The notes beneath the pieces were generated by a model that was not told where the DNA came from, made no database searches, and saw only the letters and a program-made list of their open reading frames with translations. Below, piece after piece: positions 14,580 to 22,195 of a stretch of DNA of 27,005 bases. Both the position numbers and the translations under genes were made by a program. This DNA comes from JANWYT01 sp046719465 (GTDB lineage: Bacteria > Chloroflexota > Anaerolineae > Aggregatilineales > Phototrophicaceae). How positions within the stretch are numbered: position 1 is the first letter of the stretch; each line of letters opens with the position of its first letter. The stretch is taken from the NCBI GenBank assembly GCA_046719465.1, contig JBDNCV010000042.1, forward strand, positions 1 through 27,005, read 5' to 3'.

Positions 14580-16526
14580 ATGAGCAAGCGATGGTGGGTG
14601 GTTTTTGTGGTGCTGCTGCTGCCGGTGATGGCGGCGGCGCAAGATCTCTATGTTGACCCGACGGGGTCTTTCCAATTTCAACTGCCAACCGGCTGGACGG
14701 TGGACGAACGCGACGGCTTCATCATCGTCAACGCCCCTAATGAGGAGATCATCACTGCCGCGAGCGTTGAGGACACCGACGACATGATGGCGTCTATTGC
14801 GCTGCTCTGGGCGAAATATGACCCCACATTTGACACCAGCGCAACCCTGCAGACGATTGACGTGCCGGAGAACCAACTACAGGGTTTTGAGGCGGGCGTG
14901 ACGGTCGTCTATGCTGACGGCACAGGCGCGGACGGCGCGTTTATCGCAGCGGGATCTTTCATTCTAGAGGGGCGTACCTACCCCAGCATTGTGATCACCA
15001 CCCTCTCTGCGCTTCAGCGCCGCTTCTCGCAGTACTTGATTTTCTCGCAGTCGTACCGCGCGACCAGCGCGGTCGAGGCAGATGCGGATGCAGGCCAAGC
15101 CCAGCCGTGGGATGAGGCAATGGCGGCGAATTTGCGCGCATTTATGGCGGAGGCGCTCGAAGACCTGAACGTGCCCGGGGCGGCGGTGGCGATTGTGCAG
15201 GATGGGCGGGTTGTGTTTGCGGAGGGCTTTGGCACGACAGGCGAGGGCGCAGTCAACGCCGACACTGTTTTCTTGATTGCGTCGCTCAGCAAGAGCATGA
15301 CTACGCTGGCAATGGCGCAGGCCGTCGACGCGGGCGTCTTCGCATGGGACACGCCGGTGATTGAGGTGCTGCCGACCTTTGCGGTGGCCGACCCTAACAT
15401 CACCCAGTCGATCACGATGGAGAATCTGGTGTGCGCGTGCAGCGGCGTCCCGCGGCGCGACTTTGAGATCATCCTCAACACCTTCACCGCCGAGGAGATG
15501 ATCGACTCGCTGGCGACGTTTGAGTTCTTCACGGATTTCGGCGAGGCCTTCCAATACAGCAATCAGTTGGTGGCGGCGGCGGGTTATCTGACGGCGCTGG
15601 CGCGCGGCGGCACGCTGGAGACGCTCAATGAAGACTTTGCCGCCATGTTGGAGGCGTTCTTGTTCGAGCCGCTCGGCATGACGCGCTCGACGCTGCGGGT
15701 TGAAGACCTCGACACGTTGGGCAACGTCGCACAGCCCCACGGTCAGTCGCTCGAGGGCTTGCGGCGCTTTGACCTGAGCGGCGAGGAATGGGTGGCATCG
15801 ATTGCGCCGTCCGGCGGCGTGTGGTCAACGGTCAACGACATGGCGCGCTACCTGCTCATGGCGATCAATGAGGGCGAGCTGGACGGCGTGCGCGTGGTGA
15901 GCGCCGACAACCTCACCCACACGTGGCAGTCTCAAATTCAGATCAACGCCGCAACCGAGTACGGCCTCGGCTGGATCCTCGGCGAATTTGCGGGCAACTC
16001 GTTCATCTTCCACGATGGCAACGCGCTGGGCTATACCAGCCTGATGGGCTTCCTGCCGGAGCAGGGCGTGGGCGTGGTGGTGCTGGCCAACGCTGCCTAC
16101 AGCCCGCTGCCGAATTTGGCGCTGACGCGCGCGCTGGAGCTGATCTACGATCAACCTGATGAGACGACCGCTGCGCTGGCCCAAGCCGCCGAGCAGGCCG
16201 GTGCGCCGACGATGTCCAGCGGCCAGCAGTTCAACGAGCAGGTCGATACGAGCTTGTTCGAGCCGTTCGTGGGCGAGTGGGCCAACGATGCGCTGGGCGA
16301 CTTGACGCTGAGCATCGACGGCGCGGATGTCATCGTCGACTTCGGTGAGTATGCCTCGCGCTTGTGGGAGCTGATCCCGCAGGCGGCCACGACTACGACG
16401 GAGACGTTCTATGTGACGGCGGATGCGCCCCTTGCTGGTCAGGTGATCTTGCGCTTCCGTGAAGGGGAGACGCCGCAGATTGTCCTCGGCGCGGGGGCGA
16501 TTGAGTACACGTTTAGCCGTCGCTAG
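14580..16526 (+). CDS. Exported beta-lactamase-fold serine hydrolase (class C/PBP4* type)
   Basis: Exported 648-residue enzyme of the serine beta-lactamase-like family (esterases, DD-peptidases, class C-like). The signal peptide is residues 1-21 (ending MAAAQ). Residues 22-160 form an extra N-terminal domain, perhaps PsbP/DcrB-like (DLYVDPTGSFQFQLPTGW). The catalytic domain spans about 180-540 and keeps all three motifs: SLSK (Ser235, Lys238), YSN (Tyr326-Asn328) and HDG (His478-Gly480, replacing KTG). A C-terminal beta-domain follows. The ATG at 14580 has AAGGAG six bases before it; an in-frame TTG at 14523 lies in the promoter region and would hide the signal peptide, so I reject it. The stop is inside the convergent glycosyltransferase gene (14-bp overlap). 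The substrate is unknown; true beta-lactam resistance should not be assumed. Confidence 0.9.
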   Translation: MSKRWWVVFVVLLLPVMAAAQDLYVDPTGSFQFQLPTGWTVDERDGFIIVNAPNEEIITAASVEDTDDMMASIALLWAKYDPTFDTSATLQTIDVPENQLQGFEAGVTVVYADGTGADGAFIAAGSFILEGRTYPSIVITTLSALQRRFSQYLIFSQSYRATSAVEADADAGQAQPWDEAMAANLRAFMAEALEDLNVPGAAVAIVQDGRVVFAEGFGTTGEGAVNADTVFLIASLSKSMTTLAMAQAVDAGVFAWDTPVIEVLPTFAVADPNITQSITMENLVCACSGVPRRDFEIILNTFTAEEMIDSLATFEFFTDFGEAFQYSNQLVAAAGYLTALARGGTLETLNEDFAAMLEAFLFEPLGMTRSTLRVEDLDTLGNVAQPHGQSLEGLRRFDLSGEEWVASIAPSGGVWSTVNDMARYLLMAINEGELDGVRVVSADNLTHTWQSQIQINAATEYGLGWILGEFAGNSFIFHDGNALGYTSLMGFLPEQGVGVVVLANAAYSPLPNLALTRALELIYDQPDETTAALAQAAEQAGAPTMSSGQQFNEQVDTSLFEPFVGEWANDALGDLTLSIDGADVIVDFGEYASRLWELIPQAATTTTETFYVTADAPLAGQVILRFREGETPQIVLGAGAIEYTFSRR

Positions 16527-17736
16527 GCCGCAGCTCCGCAAACAGGGCGAGGTAGCGATCTGCCACGCTCGCCCAACTGTAGTCGCGTTCGACGAGTTCA
16601 CGCCCTGCCTGCCCCATGCGCGCGCGCAGGGCGTCGTCGTCTAGGGCGCGCAGCACCAGCGCGGGCAGCTCTTCTATTTCACCCACCAAGGCGCTTTGTT
16701 CGTGCGTCACGTGGATTCCCTCCACGCTTAAGGGGGTTCCCACCACCGGCAAGCGATGCGCGAGCGCTTCAAGCACCTTGTTCTTGAGGCCAGCCCCCAC
16801 GGTCAGCGGGGCGACGAACACCGCGGCCTGCTCCATGTACATGGTCATGTCGTCCACATAGCCGGTGATGCGGATGTGGCTGCCGGTGTACTGGCGCAGC
16901 TCGGGCGGCGGCGCGTTGCCCACCAGCCACAGCTCCACGTTGGGGTGGCGCTCGTGAATGATGGGCAGCATTTCTTTGATGAGATATTCAGCCGCTTCCA
17001 CGTTGGGCGCGTATTCAAAGTTGCCGACAAACAGCAGCACATCGGGGCGGCGAGCGTCGGGGTCTAGCTTGGGCAAGCGCACCCCATTCGGGATCACCTC
17101 GAGCCGGAGCGAGGGCGCAAGCTGCTTCAGCATGGCAGCATCCGGCGCGGCCAGCACCACCACCCGCTGATACGGCGTAAACATGAACGACTCATAAGCG
17201 GCGGCCATCCGCTGGCGCAGCCATGCTGCCGGTGTGAAACGCTTCTCTAACACAGTCGTGAGGAAGCGGGCATACGATTCATACGGGGTAATAACCGCTG
17301 GACGCCTGTCCAAAGCTGCCGCCACCTCGTAGACTTGCACGCCGCCAAACAGCCAGATCGCGTCGTAGCGCTGGCTGGCGAGGTGCTGCTGCACCTGTTC
17401 AAACAGCGCGGGCGACCACGCTTGCGCTGGTGACTGTGGGAAGCGGGACTTCTCGTTCAGCAGCCGCCAGACGTAGGACAGGCCTGAACGACGCGGCTCG
17501 CGCAGCAGCGTCACGCGGCGGTACTGGGAGCGGTACTGCGGCAGCAGCGCTTGGTCGCGCTCGTAGGCAGCCTCAATGCTCTGGTTGGGGTCAGGCGGGC
17601 ACAGGGCGATGAGGTCGGTCTCGACGCCACGCGCCTTCAACTCCGGAACGAGGTTACCAATGATGAGCCGATCCCCCAAGTGCAGCGGGTGCGGCGGGCA
17701 GCGTGAGATGAGCAGCAGCGAGCGAATGATAGACAC
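16513..17736 (-). CDS. GT-B glycosyltransferase (family 4-like)
   Basis: Cytosolic glycosyltransferase of 407 residues with the two-Rossmann GT-B fold, probably adding a sugar to a lipid-linked or polysaccharide acceptor. The N-terminal acceptor domain opens with SLLLISRCPPHPLHLGDR, where GT4 enzymes have their first strand and Gly-rich loop. The C-terminal donor domain shows IPNGV (215-219), LLFVGNFEYAPNVEA (234-248), ITGYVDD (290-296) and the sugar-nucleotide site GAGLKNKVLEALA (314-326), matching the EX7E region with the first Glu changed to Gly or Lys-rich sequence. It resembles the EpsH1/PEP-CTERM-type glycosyltransferases that work on exopolysaccharide. The start is GTG with TAGGT close upstream. 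It stands alone, but fits the surface-polysaccharide genes at 4872-8680. Confidence 0.88.
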   Translation of the reverse strand: MSIIRSLLLISRCPPHPLHLGDRLIIGNLVPELKARGVETDLIALCPPDPNQSIEAAYERDQALLPQYRSQYRRVTLLREPRRSGLSYVWRLLNEKSRFPQSPAQAWSPALFEQVQQHLASQRYDAIWLFGGVQVYEVAAALDRRPAVITPYESYARFLTTVLEKRFTPAAWLRQRMAAAYESFMFTPYQRVVVLAAPDAAMLKQLAPSLRLEVIPNGVRLPKLDPDARRPDVLLFVGNFEYAPNVEAAEYLIKEMLPIIHERHPNVELWLVGNAPPPELRQYTGSHIRITGYVDDMTMYMEQAAVFVAPLTVGAGLKNKVLEALAHRLPVVGTPLSVEGIHVTHEQSALVGEIEELPALVLRALDDDALRARMGQAGRELVERDYSWASVADRYLALFAELRPSDG

Positions 17737-17980
17737 GACCTACTTGTTTTGTGGCTCTGCCGTTTGATTGTACCACTGACCTAGGCAGGCATTTCAAGGC
17801 TATTTGAAGCTATCAGAGTCGATATCTTTTTAATCATACTTAGTGCTTAATAAGGTCAAGGTTTCGTTGAATCAAAAACAATTAATTCTTTAGCTCTATA
17901 GAATGAAACTCCGCCTATTATTAAAACAATAGCACTTGTTTATCCCGTCATTGTAATCGTGTTGCTTTGGGAGGCCACTC
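17737..17980. promoter_or_regulatory. Divergent AT-rich promoter region
   Basis: A gap of 244 bp between the minus-strand glycosyltransferase gene and the plus-strand secreted-protein gene, conspicuously A+T-rich. On the minus strand TTGACC (17854-17859), 15 bases and TATGAT (17833-17838) are a fair promoter with short spacing. On the plus strand several AT-rich hexamers exist (such as TATTAT at 17916-17921), but none has a matching -35. No RNA gene or repeat is evident. Confidence 0.35.
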
Positions 17981-18652
17981 ATGAAGAGCTGGTACAAGAT
18001 GTGTTGGGTCATTTTAACAATGGCCGTTGTAGTCTGGGGTGTCCAAGCGCAGGACGACCGAGGCAATCCCAACGACCCGTCCGAGAATGAGCGCGCTAAC
18101 GCTTGCTTCACAGGGGGCAGTTGGGAGGGCAAATGCCACAGGACAGACGTCGACTTCGACGGAGACGTAGACGAACAAGACGTCAACTGGATGTGGCGCT
18201 GCGGCTGGTATGTCATTCGCGTTGAACGCAAAATGTTAAGTAGTGGTCAGTATCCCCCAGAGTGTTACACTGAACCAGCCTGCCCGTCCATTGCAGGATT
18301 TAACGTGCCTAACGTGCCTCCATCGCCTCCGTCTGCTCTGGCTTCCACTATATCTGCTATCTTCGACTTCGTGCAGTCGCGTGGTTTGGTGTTGTCTCCT
18401 CTGATACCAGCCAATCTAAAGTCGATTGCTCTCACCTATTACAATCATTCTTCCACCATCATCAGCCCAGACCCGCGCGGCATCACAAGCTTCCCTCATC
18501 CTGACTTTCCCTACTCGGGACCTCGCGCGTCGGGCATCAACTACACCATCACGGCCGACATCGGCTTCGATGGTTGCTACGATATCGTCGTTCGAGTGAC
18601 CTCGGACACGATTAATTTCGTTGAAAGCAATTTAGCCATGATGCTTCCTTGA
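17981..18652 (+). CDS. Small secreted protein with a dockerin/EF-hand-type calcium loop
   Basis: Exported protein of 223 residues, function unknown. The signal peptide is residues 1-24 (ending VQAQ). Residues 42-101 hold six of the Cys (42, 52, 74, 95, 101 and one in the last third), suggesting disulphides. Within this Cys-rich part, DVDFDGDVDEQD (56-67) is a perfect DxDxDGxVxxxD calcium-binding loop as in dockerin type I or EF-hand proteins, followed by NWMWRCGWYVIR. Only one loop is present, so it is not a full dockerin. The second half (about 110-223) is Ser/Pro-rich, then beta-strand-like. GGGAGG lies six bases before the ATG. Codons are noticeably less GC-rich than in neighbouring genes, which hints at transfer or weak selection. 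Confidence 0.68.
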   Translation: MKSWYKMCWVILTMAVVVWGVQAQDDRGNPNDPSENERANACFTGGSWEGKCHRTDVDFDGDVDEQDVNWMWRCGWYVIRVERKMLSSGQYPPECYTEPACPSIAGFNVPNVPPSPPSALASTISAIFDFVQSRGLVLSPLIPANLKSIALTYYNHSSTIISPDPRGITSFPHPDFPYSGPRASGINYTITADIGFDGCYDIVVRVTSDTINFVESNLAMMLP

Positions 18653-18731
18653 CCAGCACGACAGCATCAACGCTGATGCGTGGGTTCAGGATCGCTTGCC
18701 CGCGCTGATGGAGGTTTGGCGGGCGCTGTGA
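18642..18731 (+). pseudogene. Orphan coding remnant (3' end of a lost gene)
   Basis: Directly after the secreted-protein gene, in a different frame, about 25 codons read HDSINADAWVQDRLPALM then EVWRAL and a stop. The stretch has the GC-rich third positions and amphipathic helix pattern of real genes here, unlike the adjacent AT-richer gene, yet has no start. I take it as the last helix of a gene whose body was deleted or replaced. The parent family is not recognised. It could also be chance coding-like sequence. Confidence 0.35.
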
Positions 18732-18748
18732 TCAAGAGGGTTGTTTGT

Positions 18749-18775
18749 GGGGGCGCAGCTCGCTGCGCCCCTTTC
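18749..18775 (+). terminator. Intrinsic terminator
   Basis: GGGGCGCAGC (18750-18759) and GCTGCGCCCC (18762-18771) form a perfect 10-bp GC stem with a minimal loop, followed by TTTC on the plus strand. It would end transcripts from the secreted-protein gene and may originally have served the lost gene just before it. Confidence 0.6.
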
Positions 18776-18859
18776 AATTGACAATCAACTTTGATTTGTC
18801 AGACGCAAGCGGCTGCATAGGTTGCGGCGTGGTAGCCATCCCACAGGAAGAGCTAGTTC

Positions 18860-18888
18860 TTGTGCGCAACATCAGGTCATCATATACC
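18860..18888 (+). promoter_or_regulatory. Candidate promoter of the permease-like gene
   Basis: TTGTGC (18860-18865), 17 bases, TATACC (18883-18888), about 35 bases before the ATG at 18923. The -10 hexamer is the same as that of the split promoter at 14515-14520. Confidence 0.5.
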
Positions 18889-18922
18889 ATAAATAGGAAC
18901 CTCACCTCGAAAGGGAGACGCG

Positions 18923-19711
18923 ATGCTGCGCACGCTGCGGCCGCTGTTGAATGCAGAGTTTCGCTATCAACGTTACCTGATTCAGCAGGGACGGGTCGGC
19001 CTTGTGTGGATTGTGCTGGCGGCGCTGCTGCTGATCCCAGCGGCGCTGGCAAGCGTTCATTACATGCGGCTGGCGTGGATCAGCGTGGAGGACGCTCTTG
19101 GCGTGGCGCAGCGCGTCGTGGCGTTTGAAGGGATATGGATAGCCAGCCTGCTCGTGGGCGTCATCTCGCTGTACGTGGTGGTGACGCTCATCACCTACGC
19201 GCTGGCGGCCAACAGCATCCTGCGCGAGCGCCGCAGCCACACGTGGGATAACCTGCTGCTGACGAACGTTCCCGCGTGGCACATCCTGCTCGGGAAGTGG
19301 CTGGCTTCGCTGCGCGCCGTCTTGGGCGATCATGGCTTGTCGATCTTCCTGCGTGTGGGGTTGATAAGCCTGATGGCGTTGGTGCTGCCCGCGCTCATCG
19401 CTGGGGCTGCGCCGCTCAGCACGGCGGGGCTGCTGGTGGCGTGGGGCTGGATGCTGGCGGCGGGCGCGTTGGATGCAGGGCTGTCGGCGGTGTTAGGCCT
19501 CGTCAGCGCGCTGCCCGAGGGGCCGACCGCCGTGCTGGTGGGGGGGCTGCTGCTGGGGGTGCGGGTCAGCGCAGCGGTTGGCGCGCTGTTCTGGTCAGGG
19601 TGGATTGTGATCAGCCCGCCGGTCAGCGCGTTGGGGCTGGCGCTGCTGGGCTGCGCGGCCTACATGGGCATCATCGGGGCGTCGCTGTTCTTCGGGTGGC
19701 GGCAGCTCTGA
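18923..19711 (+). CDS. ABC-2-type permease-like membrane protein without a neighbouring ATPase
   Basis: Integral membrane protein of 262 residues with about six hydrophobic segments (near 25-45, 70-95, 140-165, 168-195, 200-225 and 232-258). The cytosolic stretch ERRSHTWDNLLLTNVPAW (102-119) followed by ILLGKWLASL is the hallmark of ABC-2 exporter permeases ('ERE.GT.E.LL.TP...ILLGK'), where it contacts the nucleotide-binding subunit. It would form the channel of a lipid, polysaccharide or drug exporter, but the ATPase must be encoded elsewhere; neither neighbour is an ABC ATPase. AAAGGGAG lies five bases before the ATG. Some such permeases are paired distantly or have lost their partner; which holds here is unknown. 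Confidence 0.72.
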   Translation: MLRTLRPLLNAEFRYQRYLIQQGRVGLVWIVLAALLLIPAALASVHYMRLAWISVEDALGVAQRVVAFEGIWIASLLVGVISLYVVVTLITYALAANSILRERRSHTWDNLLLTNVPAWHILLGKWLASLRAVLGDHGLSIFLRVGLISLMALVLPALIAGAAPLSTAGLLVAWGWMLAAGALDAGLSAVLGLVSALPEGPTAVLVGGLLLGVRVSAAVGALFWSGWIVISPPVSALGLALLGCAAYMGIIGASLFFGWRQL

Positions 19712-19717
19712 ACGGCC

Positions 19718-20224
19718 TCAGGGCAGGCGTTTAGCGAGGATCGCATAGGGTTCCTGACCATCGAAGAACGTAAGGCCGCGGTGCAGCACCTGCCAGTTCA
19801 AGCGCTGGTAGAAGCGCAGCGCCCCGACGTTGCTGCTCATGGTGGAGAGCAGCGCGTTGGGCATCGGTTGCGAGGCCAGCAGCGTATCGTGGAGCTGCCG
19901 ACCGATGCCCATGTTGCGGTAGAGCGGCAGCACGGCTAGCTCGCACAGGATGAAGGCCTCTTGCAGGGCCGGGTGATCTGCCCCGAGCTTCCCCGCGACG
20001 CAGTCATGCCACCACTGGCCGGGCAGGCTCTGCGTCCCCAGCGCGAAACCGATCTCCTCGTCCTCCCAACAGGCCACCACCCCCACAAAGTGCGGCTGCG
20101 TCAGATAGTCGTCGAACGTCCAGCGTGCGTCGCTCACGCTGCGGTTCCACGTGCGCCCGTAGATGTCGGCGCAGGCGTCCAGCAGGGCGCTCGAGTGGCG
20201 AAAGCGCGTGATCGTCAGGTTCAT
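19718..20224 (-). CDS. GNAT family N-acetyltransferase
   Basis: Single-domain acetyltransferase of 168 residues. The acetyl-CoA motif A is clear at about 95-115, ELAVLPLYRNMGIGRQLHDT, with the R/Q-x-x-G-x-G/A element RNMGIG (103-108), and the ending ALRFYQRLNW (motif B) is typical. The substrate cannot be told from sequence. It is the last gene of a three-gene minus-strand operon, and its ATG overlaps the stop of the preceding small gene as ATGA, so translation is probably coupled. It converges on the permease gene with a gap of 6 bp. Confidence 0.87.
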   Translation of the reverse strand: MNLTITRFRHSSALLDACADIYGRTWNRSVSDARWTFDDYLTQPHFVGVVACWEDEEIGFALGTQSLPGQWWHDCVAGKLGADHPALQEAFILCELAVLPLYRNMGIGRQLHDTLLASQPMPNALLSTMSSNVGALRFYQRLNWQVLHRGLTFFDGQEPYAILAKRLP

Positions 20225-20547
20225 AGCTCAGCGTCGTCGATCAGCGGGATGACGTAGATCACCGGCTCCTCATAGGGGTGGGCGGCGCGAATGGCCTGCA
20301 CGACGGCTTTGGCGTGGGCGCGGTCACAAAACGTCTCAATGCGGATTTCGCGCTCGCGGTTGATCGCCCCCACCACGCCGACGTGTGGGTTGGCGCTGGC
20401 GTCTGGTTTGAAGCGCCCGTCGCCCTCTGCGAAGAAGGCGCAGTGCGTGTAGTGGCCGGCGCGCCCGCCGCCTGCTGCGGCAATGGCTTCTAACAAAGCA
20501 TCCGCGTCGTCGGGGGTGATTGTTGTCACGATCATCACACGGCTCAT
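20221..20547 (-). CDS. Stand-alone NIF3/YqfO-insert-like small protein
   Basis: Protein of 108 residues with the ferredoxin-like fold of the domain found inserted in NIF3/YqfO proteins (CutA1/PII-like). The diagnostic pieces are AGHYTHCAFFAEGDGRFKP (29-47), PHVGVVGAINREREIRIE (54-71) and the C-terminal AHPYEEPVIYVIPL (89-102). The surrounding metal-binding halves of full NIF3 proteins are absent, so this is the single-domain form. The biochemical role is unknown; metal or nucleotide sensing has been suggested for related folds. Both its ends overlap its neighbours by ATGA, so it is tightly coupled to the TolB-like gene before it and the GNAT after it. Confidence 0.78.
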   Translation of the reverse strand: MSRVMIVTTITPDDADALLEAIAAAGGGRAGHYTHCAFFAEGDGRFKPDASANPHVGVVGAINREREIRIETFCDRAHAKAVVQAIRAAHPYEEPVIYVIPLIDDAEL

Positions 20548-21698
20548 GGTGTACTCACTCCGTATACCCAGCGCGGGTGGAAAGCGTTGTCTGAAATCAA
20601 GGTTAGCTCACCGGTGGTCACGTCCAGCGTCCAAATCTGCGGGTTGGAGCCGGTGGCGGTCTGCGGGTCAAAGGGGAAGCGCTGCAAGACGATCATCTGC
20701 CCGCTGGTGTCATAGGAGAAAAAGCCGTGGCTGTAGGCCGGATCCACCAGCAGCGGCGAGGCCGCACCCGTAGCCACGTCGATGTCGTAGAGTTGATACC
20801 CGCGCGTGAAGCGATCATCAGTGTAGCGGCGAACGATGGTGACGCGCGTGCCATCCGGATGCCAGACCGCCTCGGTGTCGTCCACCTCGTCCTCGGGGTT
20901 GGTAAAGTTCACAAAGTCCAGCCCGTTGAGGTCAGCGATCCGCAGGAAAGAGTAGACCTGTCCATCGACGCGGCGGTACATATCCGGGAAGACGAGCTGC
21001 TGCCCGTTGGGCGAGAGGCCGCCGACCGTGCCATACTGGCTGGGGACGTACTTCAGCGTTTGCGCCCCCTCGGCCGGGTTGAGGTTGTAGACGAGGATAC
21101 CCGGGCTGGCGACGTCGCTGCTGTAGAAGGCCAGCACGCTGCCATCGAGCGACCACTCCGGCCCATAGCCGATGAACTGCGAATCGGGCGAGAGCGGCGC
21201 GGTCTCATAGGGCTGGCGCGAGTAATCAGCCAACCAGATGCGCACGACGCCGATCCCCGTGCCGATGCCCGTGTTGGCGTTGACGCGCTCATAGGCGATG
21301 ACGCGCCCGCCCGGGCGAAAGACCGGCGTCCGACAGTCGGCGTTGTCCTGCACGCACTGGGTAAGCTGCGTCACTTGGCGCGTGTTCAGGTTCATCAGCA
21401 TGATCTCGTGCAGGCCAGTGGGAGCAGTGCGCTCGCTGTAAGCCAGATAGGCGCCGTCGGGGCTGACGCCAAAGTCGTAAATCCCCAGCGGCGCGAACGT
21501 CACCTGCTCGGCCGCGGCGGGGTCAGCCACGGGGGCGATCCACACGTTCTGCACGCCGCCCAACGCGGGGTACATGAAGGCCACCGCCGGGCCAATGCGG
21601 CGGGGGTCGCTTTGGGTGGTCAGAACGGCCACCAGCGCCAGCACTGCCGCTGAGATGCTCAACGCGGTAACGTCAAGCTTTGTGATCCAACGAGTCAT
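20544..21698 (-). CDS. Membrane-anchored TolB/PD40-type beta-propeller protein
   Basis: Protein of 384 residues with one N-terminal hydrophobic anchor (about 11-28) and a chain of WD40-like (PD40) blades. The repeat consensus 'SPDG..laY.S' recurs, as in VSPDGAYLAYSER, RPGGRVIAYERV, SLDGSVLAFYSSD, SPNGQQLVFPD and HPDGTRVTIVRR. It has no hydrolase domain or catalytic triad of the prolyl-oligopeptidase kind. Such propellers usually serve as protein-interaction or sensing modules on the outer face of the membrane. The ATG lacks a clear ribosome binding site, the weakest start of the region. It leads a three-gene operon and is related in architecture to the propeller at 23929-24798. Confidence 0.82.
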   Translation of the reverse strand: MTRWITKLDVTALSISAAVLALVAVLTTQSDPRRIGPAVAFMYPALGGVQNVWIAPVADPAAAEQVTFAPLGIYDFGVSPDGAYLAYSERTAPTGLHEIMLMNLNTRQVTQLTQCVQDNADCRTPVFRPGGRVIAYERVNANTGIGTGIGVVRIWLADYSRQPYETAPLSPDSQFIGYGPEWSLDGSVLAFYSSDVASPGILVYNLNPAEGAQTLKYVPSQYGTVGGLSPNGQQLVFPDMYRRVDGQVYSFLRIADLNGLDFVNFTNPEDEVDDTEAVWHPDGTRVTIVRRYTDDRFTRGYQLYDIDVATGAASPLLVDPAYSHGFFSYDTSGQMIVLQRFPFDPQTATGSNPQIWTLDVTTGELTLISDNAFHPRWVYGVSTP

Positions 21699-21774
21699 GG
21701 TTCAACTGCTGCACTTGCATTGTTTGACCGATTGTAGGGGCAGGCGCTGCTGCTGGCTAGTGCGGGCGCGCTGG

Positions 21775-21987
21775 GGGAGTGTCTAACTTGGCGGTGATGC
21801 GCGATCTTCCCCCTCGCCTTGTCTGGCCTACTGTAGATTTTACTAGCCTTGACCGTGACATCGTGCCGGTTGATCAGGCCTCACCCCTAAATCCCGTCTC
21901 CGGTAAAGAGGGGACTTGGCCCCTTCTCTCGAAGGAGGAGGGGTTGGGGATGAGGCCTTGCACGCCGTCGATCACGGCACGATGTCA
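21775..21987. repeat. Composite palindromic repeat related to the element at 14331-14507
   Basis: The left end GGGAGTGTCTAA (21775-21786) is identical to the terminal repeat of the element at 14331, and the next bases (GTGATGCGC and CTTGT) are also shared. Further in, a core bounded by AGGCCTCA (21876-21883) and TGAGGCCT (21951-21958) is similar to the core at 14387-14479, but lies in the opposite orientation. This core is itself framed by a 13-bp perfect inverted repeat TGACATCGTGCCG (21856-21868, 21975-21987). I find no right-hand copy of the 12-bp terminal repeat, so this copy is truncated or rearranged. Confidence 0.75.
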
Positions 21988-22053
21988 TGCCCTCCACGAC
22001 CTCCCAGCAGGTGGCGACCGTGCGCCGGACGCTGAAGCATCCGGCAAAAGCGC

Positions 22054-22108
22054 GCCCCCTGAAGGGGGCTTTAGCCCCCGCGCGCCAGCCAGAGGCTTTA
22101 GCCTCTGG
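22054..22108. repeat. REP-like double hairpin
   Basis: Two GGCTTTAGCC-type palindromes lie side by side: GGGGGCT-TT-AGCCCCC (22064-22079) and a 9-bp stem CCAGAGGCT-TT-AGCCTCTGG (22089-22108). GCCCCCT (22054-22060) can also pair with AGGGGGC (22063-22069), so the first palindrome has two alternative folds. They stand 88-140 bp before the coaBC start and may be dispersed repeats. Confidence 0.65.
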
Positions 22109-22195
22109 TGCACGACCACCTTCTGTTCGCTTCCCGTCGCTTGCGGCCATCTGCCCTTGTGGGTATTGTTGACAAAAACAACGGAGCGCTTCTTT

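Noticed and set aside
14580..16526. An antibiotic-resistance beta-lactamase
   Set aside because: The HxG third motif and the extra N-terminal domain fit the broad serine hydrolase/esterase group; true class C enzymes have KTG.
21779..22195. An N-terminal extension of 139 codons of the CoaBC protein
   Set aside because: It runs through the palindromic repeats, has no similarity to CoaBC, and the ATG at 22196 has a ribosome site and starts at the conserved flavin domain.
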